Positions 34,796 through 44,193 are shown, counted from the first letter of the stretch. The stretch is 64,000 nucleotides of DNA from Anabaenopsis elenkinii CCIBt3563 (GCF_015245355.1 NZ_CP063311.1:370893-434892); one strand, 5' to 3'. Program-made: numbers and translations. Notes: a model not told the origin generated them from the sequence alone.

Positions 34796-36094
34796 ATGTA
34801 TGGATGTCAGCAAAACTTAGTTAACCCAGATAATGAACTTAGAGCAGTCATTGAGTTTATTTGCTCAGAGTCCCATAAACTGACAAATTGTGGTATCTAC
34901 TACGCTCGTCAGTTATATTTCAAAACTAGGAAGTTGATTGGTAAGTATGATTTAGAGAAAGAATATAAGACCAATAAACATTATCAAGTTTTGCACTCTC
35001 AAGCAGCACAACAAATTTTGAGGTCTGTTGCAGAATCATTTAAGTCTTTTAAAGAATTAGATAAGAAGTACAGCAAAGGTGAATTGCATTTTAAGCCCAA
35101 GCTGCCGAAATATCGTAAAGGTGCAGGGTATTCACTTGTGACCTACCCAAAGCAAGCATTGAAGCTTGTTGGTGATCATATAAAAATACCGCTGGGTAAT
35201 ACTGTTAAACGTTGGTTTAAACTTGATAGTTTCTTGCTGCCAATGCCTTCAAACCTGAAGTTTGCGGATATTAAGGAATTAAGAATACTACCAAGAAACC
35301 GATGCTTTTATGCCGAATTTGTCTATGAGCAAAAGTCGTCACCAAAAATTAATTTTAATCCCCAGTATGCTCTAGCAATTGACCCTGGCATCAACAATTG
35401 GTTAAGCTGTGTTTCTAATGTTGGAACTAGTTTTATTGTTGATGGACGCAAAATTAAATCTCTTAACCAATGGTATAACAAGCGTGTTGCTACCTTAAAA
35501 GAAGGTAAACCACAAGGATACTGGGATGAACAACTAGCCCACATCACAGAAAAGCGTAACCGACAAGTGAGAGATGCTGTAAATAAAGCAGCTAGATTAG
35601 TTGTTGACTACTGCATTAAATACAAAATTGGTACAGTTGTTTTTGGGTGGAATCAAGGACAGAGACAAGAAGCAAAGTTGGGTAAAACAACTCAATCTTT
35701 TGTACAAATACCAACAGCTAAATTAAAGGAACGAGTTAAACAACTGTGCGAATACTACAGCATCAAATTTGTTGAAACTGAAGAGTCCTACACCAGTAAA
35801 GCTAGTTTTTTAGATGGTGACTTTCTACCTATTTTCGGCGCAAAACCTGAAGGGTGGATACCAAGTGGAAAACGAGTAAAACGCGGAATGTATTGCACTG
35901 GTGCAGGTAAATTAATCAACGCTGATTTGAATGGTGCTGCGAATATTCTTCGCAAAGTAGAGACACAACTAGATTTAAATCTGGTCAAGGTCTGTAGGCG
36001 AGTTTTGACCCTCGCTACCAGATATCGTATCTGGGAAACCAAAACTAAAAAGCGGGGGGAAGCGGCTTTAGCCCTTCTGGTAGCAACAGTTTAG
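34796..36094 (+). CDS. tnpB: IS605-type TnpB lacking canonical RuvC-II Glu and zinc finger
   Basis: 432 residues from the ATG at 34796, seven bases after AAGGAGGTG; an upstream in-frame TTG would place that ribosome site inside the gene. RuvC-I Asp is in ALAIDPGINNWLSC and RuvC-III Asp in LINADLNGAANILRK. The strand that usually carries the RuvC-II Glu reads VVFGWNQGQRQEAKLG, with no acidic residue at the strand end; candidate replacements are the nearby Glu residues here or in FVETEESYTSK. No CxxC pair is present after that. It is either a rearranged active site or a catalytically dead, possibly regulatory, TnpB relative. Confidence 0.82.
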   Translation: MYGCQQNLVNPDNELRAVIEFICSESHKLTNCGIYYARQLYFKTRKLIGKYDLEKEYKTNKHYQVLHSQAAQQILRSVAESFKSFKELDKKYSKGELHFKPKLPKYRKGAGYSLVTYPKQALKLVGDHIKIPLGNTVKRWFKLDSFLLPMPSNLKFADIKELRILPRNRCFYAEFVYEQKSSPKINFNPQYALAIDPGINNWLSCVSNVGTSFIVDGRKIKSLNQWYNKRVATLKEGKPQGYWDEQLAHITEKRNRQVRDAVNKAARLVVDYCIKYKIGTVVFGWNQGQRQEAKLGKTTQSFVQIPTAKLKERVKQLCEYYSIKFVETEESYTSKASFLDGDFLPIFGAKPEGWIPSGKRVKRGMYCTGAGKLINADLNGAANILRKVETQLDLNLVKVCRRVLTLATRYRIWETKTKKRGEAALALLVATV

Positions 36095-36097
36095 AAT

Positions 36098-36118
36098 CCC
36101 CGTCCATTTATGGCGGGG
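36098..36118 (+). other. right-end hairpin of the IS605-type element
   Basis: CCCCG and CGGGG close a stem just after the tnpB stop, followed by GAGAGGTCAAC. It is the expected structure for the transposon right end and the 3' end of its guide RNA. No tnpA (Y1 transposase) is present. Confidence 0.6.
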
Positions 36119-36292
36119 AGAGGTCAACAAATCTTAATCAATGTTAGTCATCTGGCGAGCAAGAATATAAATATCTTCCCTGAACAATCTTTAACTCCAG
36201 ATTAACACCGGTCAGTCACGTTCAAACACACCAGAAACAATGATCATCAATACCTCGTCAGATCGGGTACAGACATTCAGCACAAGCATCTT

Positions 36293-36976
36293 ATGAATAC
36301 TCTTTACCAGTGGAAATATCAGAGCGCCGCACTTTTAGCAGCAGTTACTACTACTGTTGCTCCCATGATGATTGCCTATGCTCCTGCTCATGCTGCCCAG
36401 TGTAATACTGCCCAAACTAGAACAGTCACAATTCCAGCTAACGCTGGCGTAAGTCTCCCCGTAACACATGAAAACCAGAGAGTTGTTGTGGAACGTGGGG
36501 AAACATTAAACCTGACATTGAAAATATCAAACGACATCATCGATGGTCGCAGAAACATCTTAATTCCCAGAAACACTGAAGTTATAGGACAGCTAGAACC
36601 TGTATATTTCGATAACCGCAACAGAGATAGTAACAATGTTAGAGGTGTAAGGTTCGTGGCCAGGGAGTTAGTCTTTGCTGATGGCTGTCGCCAATCAATT
36701 AATGCTTCCTCTGGGATAATTACCAGAACTGAAAAAATTACTAAAAATGATACCGGCAGAGTATTGACAGATGCGGCTATTGGCGCTGGTGCTGCTACGG
36801 CAATTTCATTAATTACAGGTAACCGCAGAGTGGAAATCTTAGAACCAGTGGGGGGTGCTGCAGCTGGTGCTTTAGCTAGTGTATTGCTACGGAAAAAAGA
36901 AGTTGAAGCATTCGTTTTAAGACCCGAACAAGATTTGAGGCTGGGACTCAATTCCAATTTAGTTATCAACTTCTAG
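36293..36976 (+). CDS. secreted hypothetical protein
   Basis: 227 residues with a Sec signal peptide (hydrophobic 10-30, cleavage expected after AHA at about residue 34). A beta-rich domain follows: TVTIPANAGVSLPV, LTLKISNDIIDGRRNILIPR, GQLEPVYFD. Then comes a Gly/Ala-rich hydrophobic hairpin, LTDAAIGAGAATAISLITG and VGGAAAGALASVLLRKK, and a final strand, VLRPEQDLRLGLNSNLVI. The pattern resembles periplasmic proteins that use a glycine-zipper-like membrane-associated segment. I do not recognise a named family. It stands alone downstream of the tnpB element. Confidence 0.65.
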   Translation: MNTLYQWKYQSAALLAAVTTTVAPMMIAYAPAHAAQCNTAQTRTVTIPANAGVSLPVTHENQRVVVERGETLNLTLKISNDIIDGRRNILIPRNTEVIGQLEPVYFDNRNRDSNNVRGVRFVARELVFADGCRQSINASSGIITRTEKITKNDTGRVLTDAAIGAGAATAISLITGNRRVEILEPVGGAAAGALASVLLRKKEVEAFVLRPEQDLRLGLNSNLVINF

Positions 36977-37089
36977 ATTGACTATTATCCTTGAGCGATG
37001 GCCACTGCACCATAAGATGGCGGGCGATCGCTTAATTTTTTAGCTGCAATCTGCTGTAAGTTTGATGCTAGCTTTTGAGCCAAAATGAA

Positions 37090-37593
37090 TTAATCAATCC
37101 GTTGTGTATTACCTATTCTTACCCAACCTTCTTGTTGGCTTTGGGTGCGGATTTTTTGCCATCTTTTATCCTGACTTTCCGCCAAAATAATCAATTCTTC
37201 ATTCACAGCCACCCCAGCCACACGGGGAGCATCCAAACTTGGTTCAGATCGCACACTCAACCCCTCAGCCCATGTTACACGTCCTCGGTAGGCTCCCTCT
37301 GGTAATGTTTCCTCTGGAGTTTCCTCGGGAGTTTTCTCGGGAGTTTCTGGGTTTACATCCTCATTATTATTATCTGATACATCTGTTACCTGAGTTATTT
37401 CAGGGGCTGGTTCTGGCAAAGAGGGACGATCATTGACAAAAATAGGTTTAGGCGGGGAGATTAAATTGCGATTAATGAAATAGAATGCAACCGTCACACC
37501 GCTACCGATTAAAATGGCGATCGCTAAAAAAACTCCTAAGATAAATTTTAGTAAACTAGACAGCACAGTTAAAACCTCATCGTCAATGGTCAA
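37090..37593 (-). CDS. membrane-anchored SH3b-domain protein
   Basis: 167 residues. One membrane helix near 15-37 (FILGVFLAIAILIGSGVTVAF), a Pro/Glu/Thr-rich linker with repeated TPEET-like units (EKTPEETPEETLPEG), and a bacterial SH3 domain: GLSVRSEPSLDAPRVAG and WQKIRTQSQQEGWVRIG. SH3b domains usually bind peptidoglycan, so this is probably an N-in, periplasmic wall-binding protein. The repeat linker is encoded by near-identical tandem units that may vary in number. Confidence 0.78.
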   Translation of the reverse strand: MTIDDEVLTVLSSLLKFILGVFLAIAILIGSGVTVAFYFINRNLISPPKPIFVNDRPSLPEPAPEITQVTDVSDNNNEDVNPETPEKTPEETPEETLPEGAYRGRVTWAEGLSVRSEPSLDAPRVAGVAVNEELIILAESQDKRWQKIRTQSQQEGWVRIGNTQRID

Positions 37594-37689
37594 TAGTCAA
37601 TAGTAATTCATAATTAAATATTGACCACTCCGATAAAAAATGTACTGGAGCAGCCAGTGTAAAATTACGGTAACTTGATGATAAAAAAA

Positions 37690-37791
37690 GTGAGCGCCGC
37701 CTTACTATTGCTAATTATTCATGAAGGCTTTGATACACAGGATGCAGAAAGATGCGATCGCATCTGACTTTGCTCGTATCCTTACTGTTAC
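37690..37791 (+). pseudogene. decayed sbcC 3' fragment
   Basis: Read in two frames: AALLLLIIHEGFDTQDAERCDR, then after a shift IASDFARILTVT. This matches SbcC ...LQLLIIDEGFGTQDAEGCDRLIA... and IASDFACILTVT of the intact gene at 30549. Compared with the intact gene, 26 bp are missing between two HIP1 octamers, leaving one octamer and shifting the frame. The Walker B Asp is also changed to His. It lies directly beside the stop of the ABC fusion gene. Confidence 0.8.
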
Positions 37792-37793
37792 CC

Positions 37794-39326
37794 CTAGCCT
37801 GATAGAACTTCCCGACGATAAGCCAATTGTGCTAGCACCCCTGCAACGACTGTCCACCATAGTAACCACAGGATATGAACTAGGGGGTAGTTGTCAAACT
37901 TAAAAATTATGCTGTTCGATATTTGGAAATTGGCTTGACCTATCCAAGCGATCAATTGACCGTAATGATAAGCAGGGGAATAAAGAACCAATTGCTCAAA
38001 CCAAGGTTGAGGAAACAAACTGGTTGGGTTCCATCCTACTGTTAACAAAATCAAAGCTATAACTATCAGACTCACCCACCGGACAGACTCAGGTTTAAAG
38101 AGATATCCCAAGGTGAAGCTGAAAATAGCAAAGGGAACAATGGCTAATAGTAGGATTAGACTTAACCAGAGCATCCAGGGTTCAAATATCAATGCTGGTT
38201 TGTGATGTACCAAGCTCTCCACCTCTGCGGTAATCAGAGATAATCCACTCATTGTTAAAGCCAGCAATGAAAAAATCCCTACTTTGGCGGCAAGATATGT
38301 TGTAAAGGGAAGTGGCGTGATTCGGATGAGTTTTAACCAACCGCGATCGCGTTCTGAGGCAATTTTCAAACAGAACTGAGTAATACAAAGAAAAAGAATC
38401 AAGGCACTTAAAGAAATTGATACATAGGCTTGGAAGGATTCTTGGCTAGATTTATCAAGAAAGAAGCCAATGGCAATCGCTGAAATAGCACTCCCCAGCA
38501 CAGTATCGATTTTGCGAAAACCTTGTAACATCTCAGCATAGAACTGTCCCCAAAAGGCTTTGGAATTGCTGATAAAATTGTTTTCTTGATAGTCACTGCT
38601 AGCTGGAGAATGTTGTGGAGAATTGTCTGTGCTGTTAACAACAGCTAGAAGGTCTTGATAGCGAGGTGAGGAAATTTCTTGAATTTTTCCATGACTTGGT
38701 TCTAATATCAGTTCCCGTGTCACTAAATCAGCAATTTCATCACAATCTTGTTGACTGTGGCTAATGGCGATAATGGTTTTTCCTTGGCTATGGAATTCCC
38801 GAACTTGCTTCCAGAAATTTTCACGAGCTTCTTGACTAAGATTATTAGTAGGTTCATCAAGAATGAGTAAATCTGGGTTTCCCACAATCGCTAATGCAAA
38901 ATATAAAGATTGAGCTTGTCCCCCAGCTAAGGTGGTTGCATAATCGTTTTGTTTTGTGTCTAAACGCGATCGATTGATGGTATCTTCAAGTTCCAGGGGT
39001 TGGGGATAGTAACTCCGAAATAGCTGAATAGTTTCTTTGACAGTGAGATATTCCACAGGTTTTGCCCGTTGTAACATCGTCCCCAGTCTTAAATGAGATT
39101 TCGGATCTTGTGGTGATTTACCAAAAACTTCAATAGCTCCCTGATTGGGAGATTGTAATCCACACAACAGGTTTACTAAAGTAGTTTTCCCAGAGCCATT
39201 ATCCCCACGCAGTAAAATAAATTCTCCGCACAGAATATCTAGGTTAATATCGTCTAAGACGTTCTGCTTTTTTTGAGCAATCACATAGGTTTTTGTAACA
39301 TTCTCGAGCTTAATAACTGATTTCAT
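37794..39326 (-). CDS. ABC transporter, ATPase fused to ABC-2 permease
   Basis: 510 residues. ATPase domain 1-215: Walker A GDNGSGKTTL (41-50), signature TLAGGQAQ (variant of LSGGQ, 132-138), Walker B LLILDEPTNNL and switch His in IIAISHSQQDC. A linker to about 255 precedes an ABC-2-like membrane domain with about six helices (for example TVLGSAISAIAIGFFLD and LSLILLLAIVPFAIFSF). Such half-transporters act as homodimers exporting lipids, polymers or peptides. It is last in a tight operon with a small membrane protein (5-bp gap) and an Ig-like membrane protein. Substrate unknown. Confidence 0.82.
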   Translation of the reverse strand: MKSVIKLENVTKTYVIAQKKQNVLDDINLDILCGEFILLRGDNGSGKTTLVNLLCGLQSPNQGAIEVFGKSPQDPKSHLRLGTMLQRAKPVEYLTVKETIQLFRSYYPQPLELEDTINRSRLDTKQNDYATTLAGGQAQSLYFALAIVGNPDLLILDEPTNNLSQEARENFWKQVREFHSQGKTIIAISHSQQDCDEIADLVTRELILEPSHGKIQEISSPRYQDLLAVVNSTDNSPQHSPASSDYQENNFISNSKAFWGQFYAEMLQGFRKIDTVLGSAISAIAIGFFLDKSSQESFQAYVSISLSALILFLCITQFCLKIASERDRGWLKLIRITPLPFTTYLAAKVGIFSLLALTMSGLSLITAEVESLVHHKPALIFEPWMLWLSLILLLAIVPFAIFSFTLGYLFKPESVRWVSLIVIALILLTVGWNPTSLFPQPWFEQLVLYSPAYHYGQLIAWIGQANFQISNSIIFKFDNYPLVHILWLLWWTVVAGVLAQLAYRREVLSG

Positions 39327-39331
39327 GATGA

Positions 39332-39619
39332 TTAGTGAAAGAGATGAAGGAAATCAATTTTTTCGATAACAAACCAAATTCCTGCTCCTGCAAGTAAAGC
39401 TTGTCCCACTGGAATTCCTAAGAAAGTTATTAAGGTTAAACTGACTATTACAGCTATTACTATTATGGGCGGTGGAAATGGTGGTGGTGGTGGGGGACAA
39501 GTTGAGTTAATGCAAATTTGGTGAGGAAGTAAAGCTAAAAGCAAAACAAAAATTGTAATCCCTCCCACAATTTTGACTAAGGATGGGGGAAGTCCGAATA
39601 TTTTTTTTGGGTTTTCCAT
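39332..39619 (-). CDS. small two-helix membrane protein with polyproline stretch
   Basis: 95 residues. Hydrophobic segments at about 14-31 and 50-72, separated by a short loop, CINSTCPPPPPPFPPP, holding two cysteines and a proline run. The C-terminal amphipathic part is GIWFVIEKIDFLHLFH. No known family. Position between a transporter fusion and an Ig-like protein (gaps of 5 and 16 bp) makes it very likely a subunit or partner of the same membrane system. Confidence 0.65.
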   Translation of the reverse strand: MENPKKIFGLPPSLVKIVGGITIFVLLLALLPHQICINSTCPPPPPPFPPPIIVIAVIVSLTLITFLGIPVGQALLAGAGIWFVIEKIDFLHLFH

Positions 39620-39635
39620 GATAAAAAAATGCTTA

Positions 39636-41009
39636 TCAATTTACATTTTCAACGAACCAGCAATATCCCCAGGCTGCCGCACTTCCGATACCAACTGCGA
39701 ATGGCGGGGGAACCGTTAATACAGATACGCCCACGGTAGTTATGCCTCCAACGATGACCGCTGTTTCTCGGCTACACAAGCGTGTCACCTCCACACTTGC
39801 CGTATCTGTTTTACTGGAATCAGTAATGGATTTCACTGAGATATGTGCTGTACCTTTTTTTTGTCCCGTAATTACACCATCCTGTTTCACCTCAACTATT
39901 TCGGGATCATCGGATTCCCAGGAAAGTTCTTTCTTAAAATCACCTTCTCCTTCCAACTTGACTTGAAATTGAAATGTATCGTTTATTCCCAGTTTTTTTT
40001 CTCGTGGTTCCAAGTGGAGACCCGTGATAATGGGTTCTGAAACTTTTAATTCAAACGCAGTAGACTTGTTGGGATCTAAATTCGATATCCCAACAATCTT
40101 AGTTGTTCCAGGATTGAGCGCTAATAGTTGACCTTGGCCAGAAATGCTAGCAATAGTGAGATCCTCTGATGACCAAGATACGGTGAGATCGGCTGGAGTA
40201 CAGTTACCTTGACATTCAACATTAACTTTTACCGTACCTTGTGTGCCCACATAAAGCTGCTCTGGTTTATCCACCAATTGAATGGCTGTGATTTGAGGTG
40301 GATTTTCTAAAATTTCTACCGGGATAGTCTGGGTGAGTCGTTTATCTTTGTTCCACACTCCTGTGATTTCAGTTTTTCCGGGTTTTAAGGCTTTTACCTG
40401 ATTAGAGCTATCAATTTCAAGCAGGCTATGATTCTTAATCTTCCACGAGAGAGATTTATCTGTTAACCAGGTAAGACCCTCAATTTTGACTTCTAATTTA
40501 CGGGTTTTGCCTGCTTTGATCCGTAACTGTTGGGGGTTAACGGCTAACTTGGGTAAAACTTCAACTGGAATACTATAGGCTGGTAGATTGTTTCCTTTAG
40601 ATTGATTTTCTTGAATATCAAACTTAACCTGAACTTCAGTGGTTCCCACTGACCTAGCTACAACATGAGCTTGATTACCTTGTTTTTCGATTGCTACCTT
40701 GGAGTTACTTGAACTCCAATCGAATTTTGGGGTATTGGAACCAATATTGCGTATTTGAGCGGTGAGGGTGGCTTGCTCACCTAATGTAATCTCTAAACGT
40801 TCAGGGTGAACAGAAGTTATCCAGCATTCTGTTTGTTTACCTTGCTGCCACCATAGGATAGGATTGCAGCTCTGTTGAGAAATGATAGTGTAAGCTACTA
40901 GAGATACTGTCCAGAGGATAAATATACCAATAAGTATTTGCGATCGTCGGAATAGACTCTCCAGAAAATTAGGCTTAACCGAAGAACTTGAGGGAGCTTG
41001 AGAAGTCAT
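39636..41009 (-). CDS. membrane-anchored Ig-like (Big) repeat protein
   Basis: 457 residues. N-terminal membrane helix at about 24-44 (QILIGIFILWTVSLVAYTII). Four bacterial Ig-like repeats follow (about 65-150, 153-235, 240-325, 328-410), each with the Big_2 pattern of a strand pair, a W-S-S core and a GxTxI/V closing strand: FDWSSSNSKVAIE, SVGTTEVQV, LKPGKTEITGV, LNPGTTKIVG, KKGTAHISV. The C-terminal segment is hydrophobic (VGVSVLTVPPPFAVGIGSAA). Ig-like repeats face the periplasm and could contact a polymer or partner. It is first gene of the operon. Confidence 0.75.
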   Translation of the reverse strand: MTSQAPSSSSVKPNFLESLFRRSQILIGIFILWTVSLVAYTIISQQSCNPILWWQQGKQTECWITSVHPERLEITLGEQATLTAQIRNIGSNTPKFDWSSSNSKVAIEKQGNQAHVVARSVGTTEVQVKFDIQENQSKGNNLPAYSIPVEVLPKLAVNPQQLRIKAGKTRKLEVKIEGLTWLTDKSLSWKIKNHSLLEIDSSNQVKALKPGKTEITGVWNKDKRLTQTIPVEILENPPQITAIQLVDKPEQLYVGTQGTVKVNVECQGNCTPADLTVSWSSEDLTIASISGQGQLLALNPGTTKIVGISNLDPNKSTAFELKVSEPIITGLHLEPREKKLGINDTFQFQVKLEGEGDFKKELSWESDDPEIVEVKQDGVITGQKKGTAHISVKSITDSSKTDTASVEVTRLCSRETAVIVGGITTVGVSVLTVPPPFAVGIGSAAAWGYCWFVENVN

Positions 41010-41280
41010 GAGAAACTCTCATTATTAAAGTTTGCATCCACAGTTTGATTACATACTATATCATTACTTGCTGTATCAAGCTACTCTTAAATTTCGCAAT
41101 ACCATTGTGCCAGGTTCTTCGATAGAATCCGAGTAAATACGTAAAAAATATAAATTGATTAAGTAGGGTTTTCCATTTTTAACCCAAGGTTTCCAGATAA
41201 GTTTATACATATATATACATCCCCAATAAAGAATGTGGAGGGGTGCCATTAAAATTTTTTACAACCGTTGGGAAAAATTA

Positions 41281-41414
41281 TTAAGTAGGTCAACATTCAA
41301 CAACGTAAAATGTGGATAGAGATTGCTTCACTCCACTTCGTTCCGTATGGCTAACGCCAAGCTTCGCTAACGCAATGACGTTTTATCTTTAATTAAGTAC
41401 GTTGACCTACTTAA
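41281..41414. repeat. 134-bp element bounded by 14-bp perfect inverted repeats
   Basis: TTAAGTAGGTCAAC (41281-41294) is exactly complementary to 41401-41414. The interior contains a GCTAACGC...GCTAACGC repeat typical of dispersed cyanobacterial sequences. It lies in the otherwise empty 41010-41425 interval, 12 bp past the Ycf46 stop. It could be a MITE or a large terminator structure. Confidence 0.55.
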
Positions 41415-41425
41415 CATCCGAATGA

Positions 41426-42943
41426 TTAATTACGTAACTTACCGAAAGTATCACCCAAAATATTGTGTTTCGAGGCTAAACGAGCTCTCCCAGATGCAGC
41501 CCACGCTTGTAGTTGTTGGATTTGTTCCACAGCTGTACGCGCCAAGGGTATAATCTGGCTGGCAGCTTCGAGAATGTCATCAGTAGTGAAATCCCGGTTT
41601 TGACTAAATCCAATGTGCATGGCTTCAATCAAAGTTTGCTCAATTTCGGCTCCGGAAAAATCCGGCGTTTCATAAGCTAGTCTGTCAAGATCATAACCTT
41701 TCAAATTATGGGGGCGCAATCGGGATAAATGAACATTGAAAATTGCTTTTCTCTCCTCTTGAGTAGGTAAACCCACAAAGAAAATTTCATCAAATCGCCC
41801 TTTACGCAACATTTCTGGTGGTAGGGATTGGATATCGTTAGCAGTGGAAACAACAAATACAGGTGAGGTTTTTTCAGCTAACCAGGTAATAAAAGTACCA
41901 AATACACGGCTAGTAGTACCTGCATCACCTTTACTACCCAGTCCGGAAAAAGCCTTATCAATCTCATCAATCCACAATACACAGGGGGCGAGGGCTTCTG
42001 CTACCTGAATCATTTGGCGAGTCCGTGATTCTGATTCACCCACTAAACCACCAAATAAGCGTCCTACATCTAAACGTAACAGGGGTAAATGCCAGTGATG
42101 GGCGATAGCTTTTGCTGTTAAAGATTTACCAGTTCCTTGAATACCTAATAACATTAAACCCCGGGGGTGGGGTAATCCGTACTGTCGCGCCTGATCAGTA
42201 AATGAGCCTCCCCGACGCAGTAACCAATCTTTGAGGTTATCTAGTCCCCCTATATCAGAAATTTGCTCAGTGGCGGGGTAAAAGTCCAGGATTTGGGTTT
42301 GGCGGATAGTTTGGCGCTTTTCCTCCAAAACTAAGTCTACATCCTCTGGCTGTAATTCTCCATGGGATGCGATCGCTCTAGCTAAAACCCGCCGAATCCT
42401 GTCCATAGACAGCCCTTGACAGGAACGCACCAAGTCATCGATAATTTTCCCAGATAGGGAGTAATTACCACTAGTTTGTAGTAACCTTTCCACCTCAGCT
42501 TTAATTTCCGAGGCGCTGGGTAAAGGAAACTCTACCACCGTCAGCACTTCAGTTAAATCATCAGGAATAGCAACCCGCGGCGACAGCAACACCAGATTTT
42601 TGGGTTGAGACTTGAGGAGTCTAGCTAAGTTGCGAAGTTTGCGGGCAATAGCTACATCATCTAAAAACCGATGATAATCCCGTAAAATCAAGACAGCTGG
42701 GGCAGAAGCTGGCAGCTTTTCCACAAATTCCAAAGCCTGCAAAGGGTTGCGCTTGCCAAACCCAGCATCATTGGGGTTACCCTGGTAGCCATCCACAAAA
42801 TCCCAGGTGTATACAGGGCGGTTTCCTAGGTTGGCCGCTGCTGTCCCTATTGCGGCTTCCACTCGTTCCTCCTCATAAGTAGGGATATAAATCAAGGGGT
42901 AGCGGGCCCGTAGTAACAATTTAAATTCTTCACCAAAGTTCAT
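41426..42943 (-). CDS. AAA ATPase, Ycf46-like
   Basis: 505 residues. An N-terminal non-ATPase region begins [20 protein letters not shown], then an AAA module with Walker [15 protein letters not shown], Walker [12 protein letters not shown] and the arginine-finger region [13 protein letters not shown]. This matches the cyanobacterial and algal plastid Ycf46 family (Synechocystis slr0374 type), linked to carbon acclimation. Cytosolic. It is separated from the upstream yceD by a terminator, so it has its own promoter. Confidence 0.88.
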   Translation of the reverse strand: MNFGEEFKLLLRARYPLIYIPTYEEERVEAAIGTAAANLGNRPVYTWDFVDGYQGNPNDAGFGKRNPLQALEFVEKLPASAPAVLILRDYHRFLDDVAIARKLRNLARLLKSQPKNLVLLSPRVAIPDDLTEVLTVVEFPLPSASEIKAEVERLLQTSGNYSLSGKIIDDLVRSCQGLSMDRIRRVLARAIASHGELQPEDVDLVLEEKRQTIRQTQILDFYPATEQISDIGGLDNLKDWLLRRGGSFTDQARQYGLPHPRGLMLLGIQGTGKSLTAKAIAHHWHLPLLRLDVGRLFGGLVGESESRTRQMIQVAEALAPCVLWIDEIDKAFSGLGSKGDAGTTSRVFGTFITWLAEKTSPVFVVSTANDIQSLPPEMLRKGRFDEIFFVGLPTQEERKAIFNVHLSRLRPHNLKGYDLDRLAYETPDFSGAEIEQTLIEAMHIGFSQNRDFTTDDILEAASQIIPLARTAVEQIQQLQAWAASGRARLASKHNILGDTFGKLRN

Positions 42944-42976
42944 AATTTGTCAAAATTTAAAAATATATATTTGTTG

Positions 42977-43004
42977 AAAAAACCCGGCTATCAGCAACCG
43001 GGTT
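42977..43004 (-). terminator. terminator after yceD
   Basis: On the minus strand AACCCGG pairs with CCGGGTT, followed by a T-run (plus-strand A tract at 42977-42982). It ends the rpmH-to-yceD operon before ycf46. Confidence 0.8.
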
Positions 43005-43071
43005 CATGTTTGGTTCAACCAATCAATCAATTTTCAGGGTGAGTACAAGCATTACAACCTCAAACATTTAC

Positions 43072-43578
43072 TCACCCCGGAAGTTGCTTTTTAAAAGCTT
43101 CCAGAGAAGCCCAACGACTATCAACAGGCTGATCTGAACTATCCACCTTACCACTCACAATACCCGGACAATTGAGGTGACAAAGCTGGCGCTGAGGTAA
43201 TTCTAAGCACATCTGCTCATATAACCATTCACTCGGATAAAAATAACCATGAGGCGAGAGGGTTTCTAACAAATCTTCCATCAATACTTCCCTCTCTAAA
43301 GGTAAATCCTGTGTTTGATTAGCACCCTCATCTAACCAAATCACTTCTTTGGTATTCACTATTAAACGATGGTTGTATTGCTGCAAACAACGGTTACAAG
43401 TACAAGTAACAATTGTTTCTGCTTGCCCAGAGACTTCCAAGTAATTACCATGATGTTCTACCCGCAAGCGGCCGCGAACAGGTGTTAAGGTTTCCAAACC
43501 AGGGAGAAACTCTTTAACCTCGATTTCCTCTTTCCCCTCGGGGGCTTTGGTAAGTTGCGGAATAAAAATTGCGTCCAT
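43072..43578 (-). CDS. YceD family protein (DUF177)
   Basis: 168 residues with the zinc-like pairs CTCNRCLQQYNH and a second cysteine cluster, CHLNCPG, near the C-terminus. The beta-rich N-terminal half contains LTPVRGRLRVEHHG. DUF177/YceD proteins are associated with 23S rRNA accumulation. It ends the cluster with jag and yidC; the gap from jag is about 90 bp. Confidence 0.85.
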   Translation of the reverse strand: MDAIFIPQLTKAPEGKEEIEVKEFLPGLETLTPVRGRLRVEHHGNYLEVSGQAETIVTCTCNRCLQQYNHRLIVNTKEVIWLDEGANQTQDLPLEREVLMEDLLETLSPHGYFYPSEWLYEQMCLELPQRQLCHLNCPGIVSGKVDSSDQPVDSRWASLEAFKKQLPG

Positions 43579-43668
43579 AGGATTTCGACATAATCAATAA
43601 AAGTTATATTGTCCTGTCCATATAACTTTGTTTGAGCTGTTGTTTGAGCTTTTATATTCCCACCCCGA

Positions 43669-44193
43669 TTATTCAACTGTCGGCGGGGCTGGACAGACCA
43701 CCAAATGACGGTGGGGCTCTCTACCACGGCTAAAAGTTTGCAAATCTGCAAATTCTTGGAAGAAAGAATGGATTTGCCGCCTTTCAGCAGCACTGAGAGA
43801 CTTTATTTCTACTTCCCTCCCAGAAGTGCGTACTTCCTCTGCTGCTGCTTGTGCCAAAGCGAGAATTTCCTCTTGTCTTGTCACCCGGTAGCCATTCAAC
43901 TCAATGGTATAAGAGGCTTGTGACCCTGGTGGTTGCTTGAGGTTGAGCACCGAATTAGCTAAATACTGAATTGCATCCAGCACTGAACCATTAGCACCAA
44001 TTAAAACTTGGATTTGTTTGTCGGTCAGGTTAGTGTGATCAATGGTCAACCAGTAGCTATCTGCTTCTGGGGAATTTTCTTGATCAGGGGTAATTTCTAA
44101 ATTACCTTGAATTTCCGCAGGTGTCCCTGTTAGTTGCAGCAGGGTTTTTAACCACTGCTGCCCTCTGTGCATCCGACTGTCAAGCATCATCAA
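43669..44193 (-). CDS. jag: Jag/KhpB-type RNA-binding protein (KH-R3H)
   Basis: 174 residues. A type II KH domain with the GxxG loop in [19 protein letters not shown], then an R3H domain, [20 protein letters not shown], ending [11 protein letters not shown]. It lacks the N-terminal Jag-N domain, as in other cyanobacteria. It binds RNA and is conserved downstream of yidC. Start ATGATG overlaps the yidC stop by four bases, indicating translational coupling. Confidence 0.9.
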   Translation of the reverse strand: MMMLDSRMHRGQQWLKTLLQLTGTPAEIQGNLEITPDQENSPEADSYWLTIDHTNLTDKQIQVLIGANGSVLDAIQYLANSVLNLKQPPGSQASYTIELNGYRVTRQEEILALAQAAAEEVRTSGREVEIKSLSAAERRQIHSFFQEFADLQTFSRGREPHRHLVVCPAPPTVE

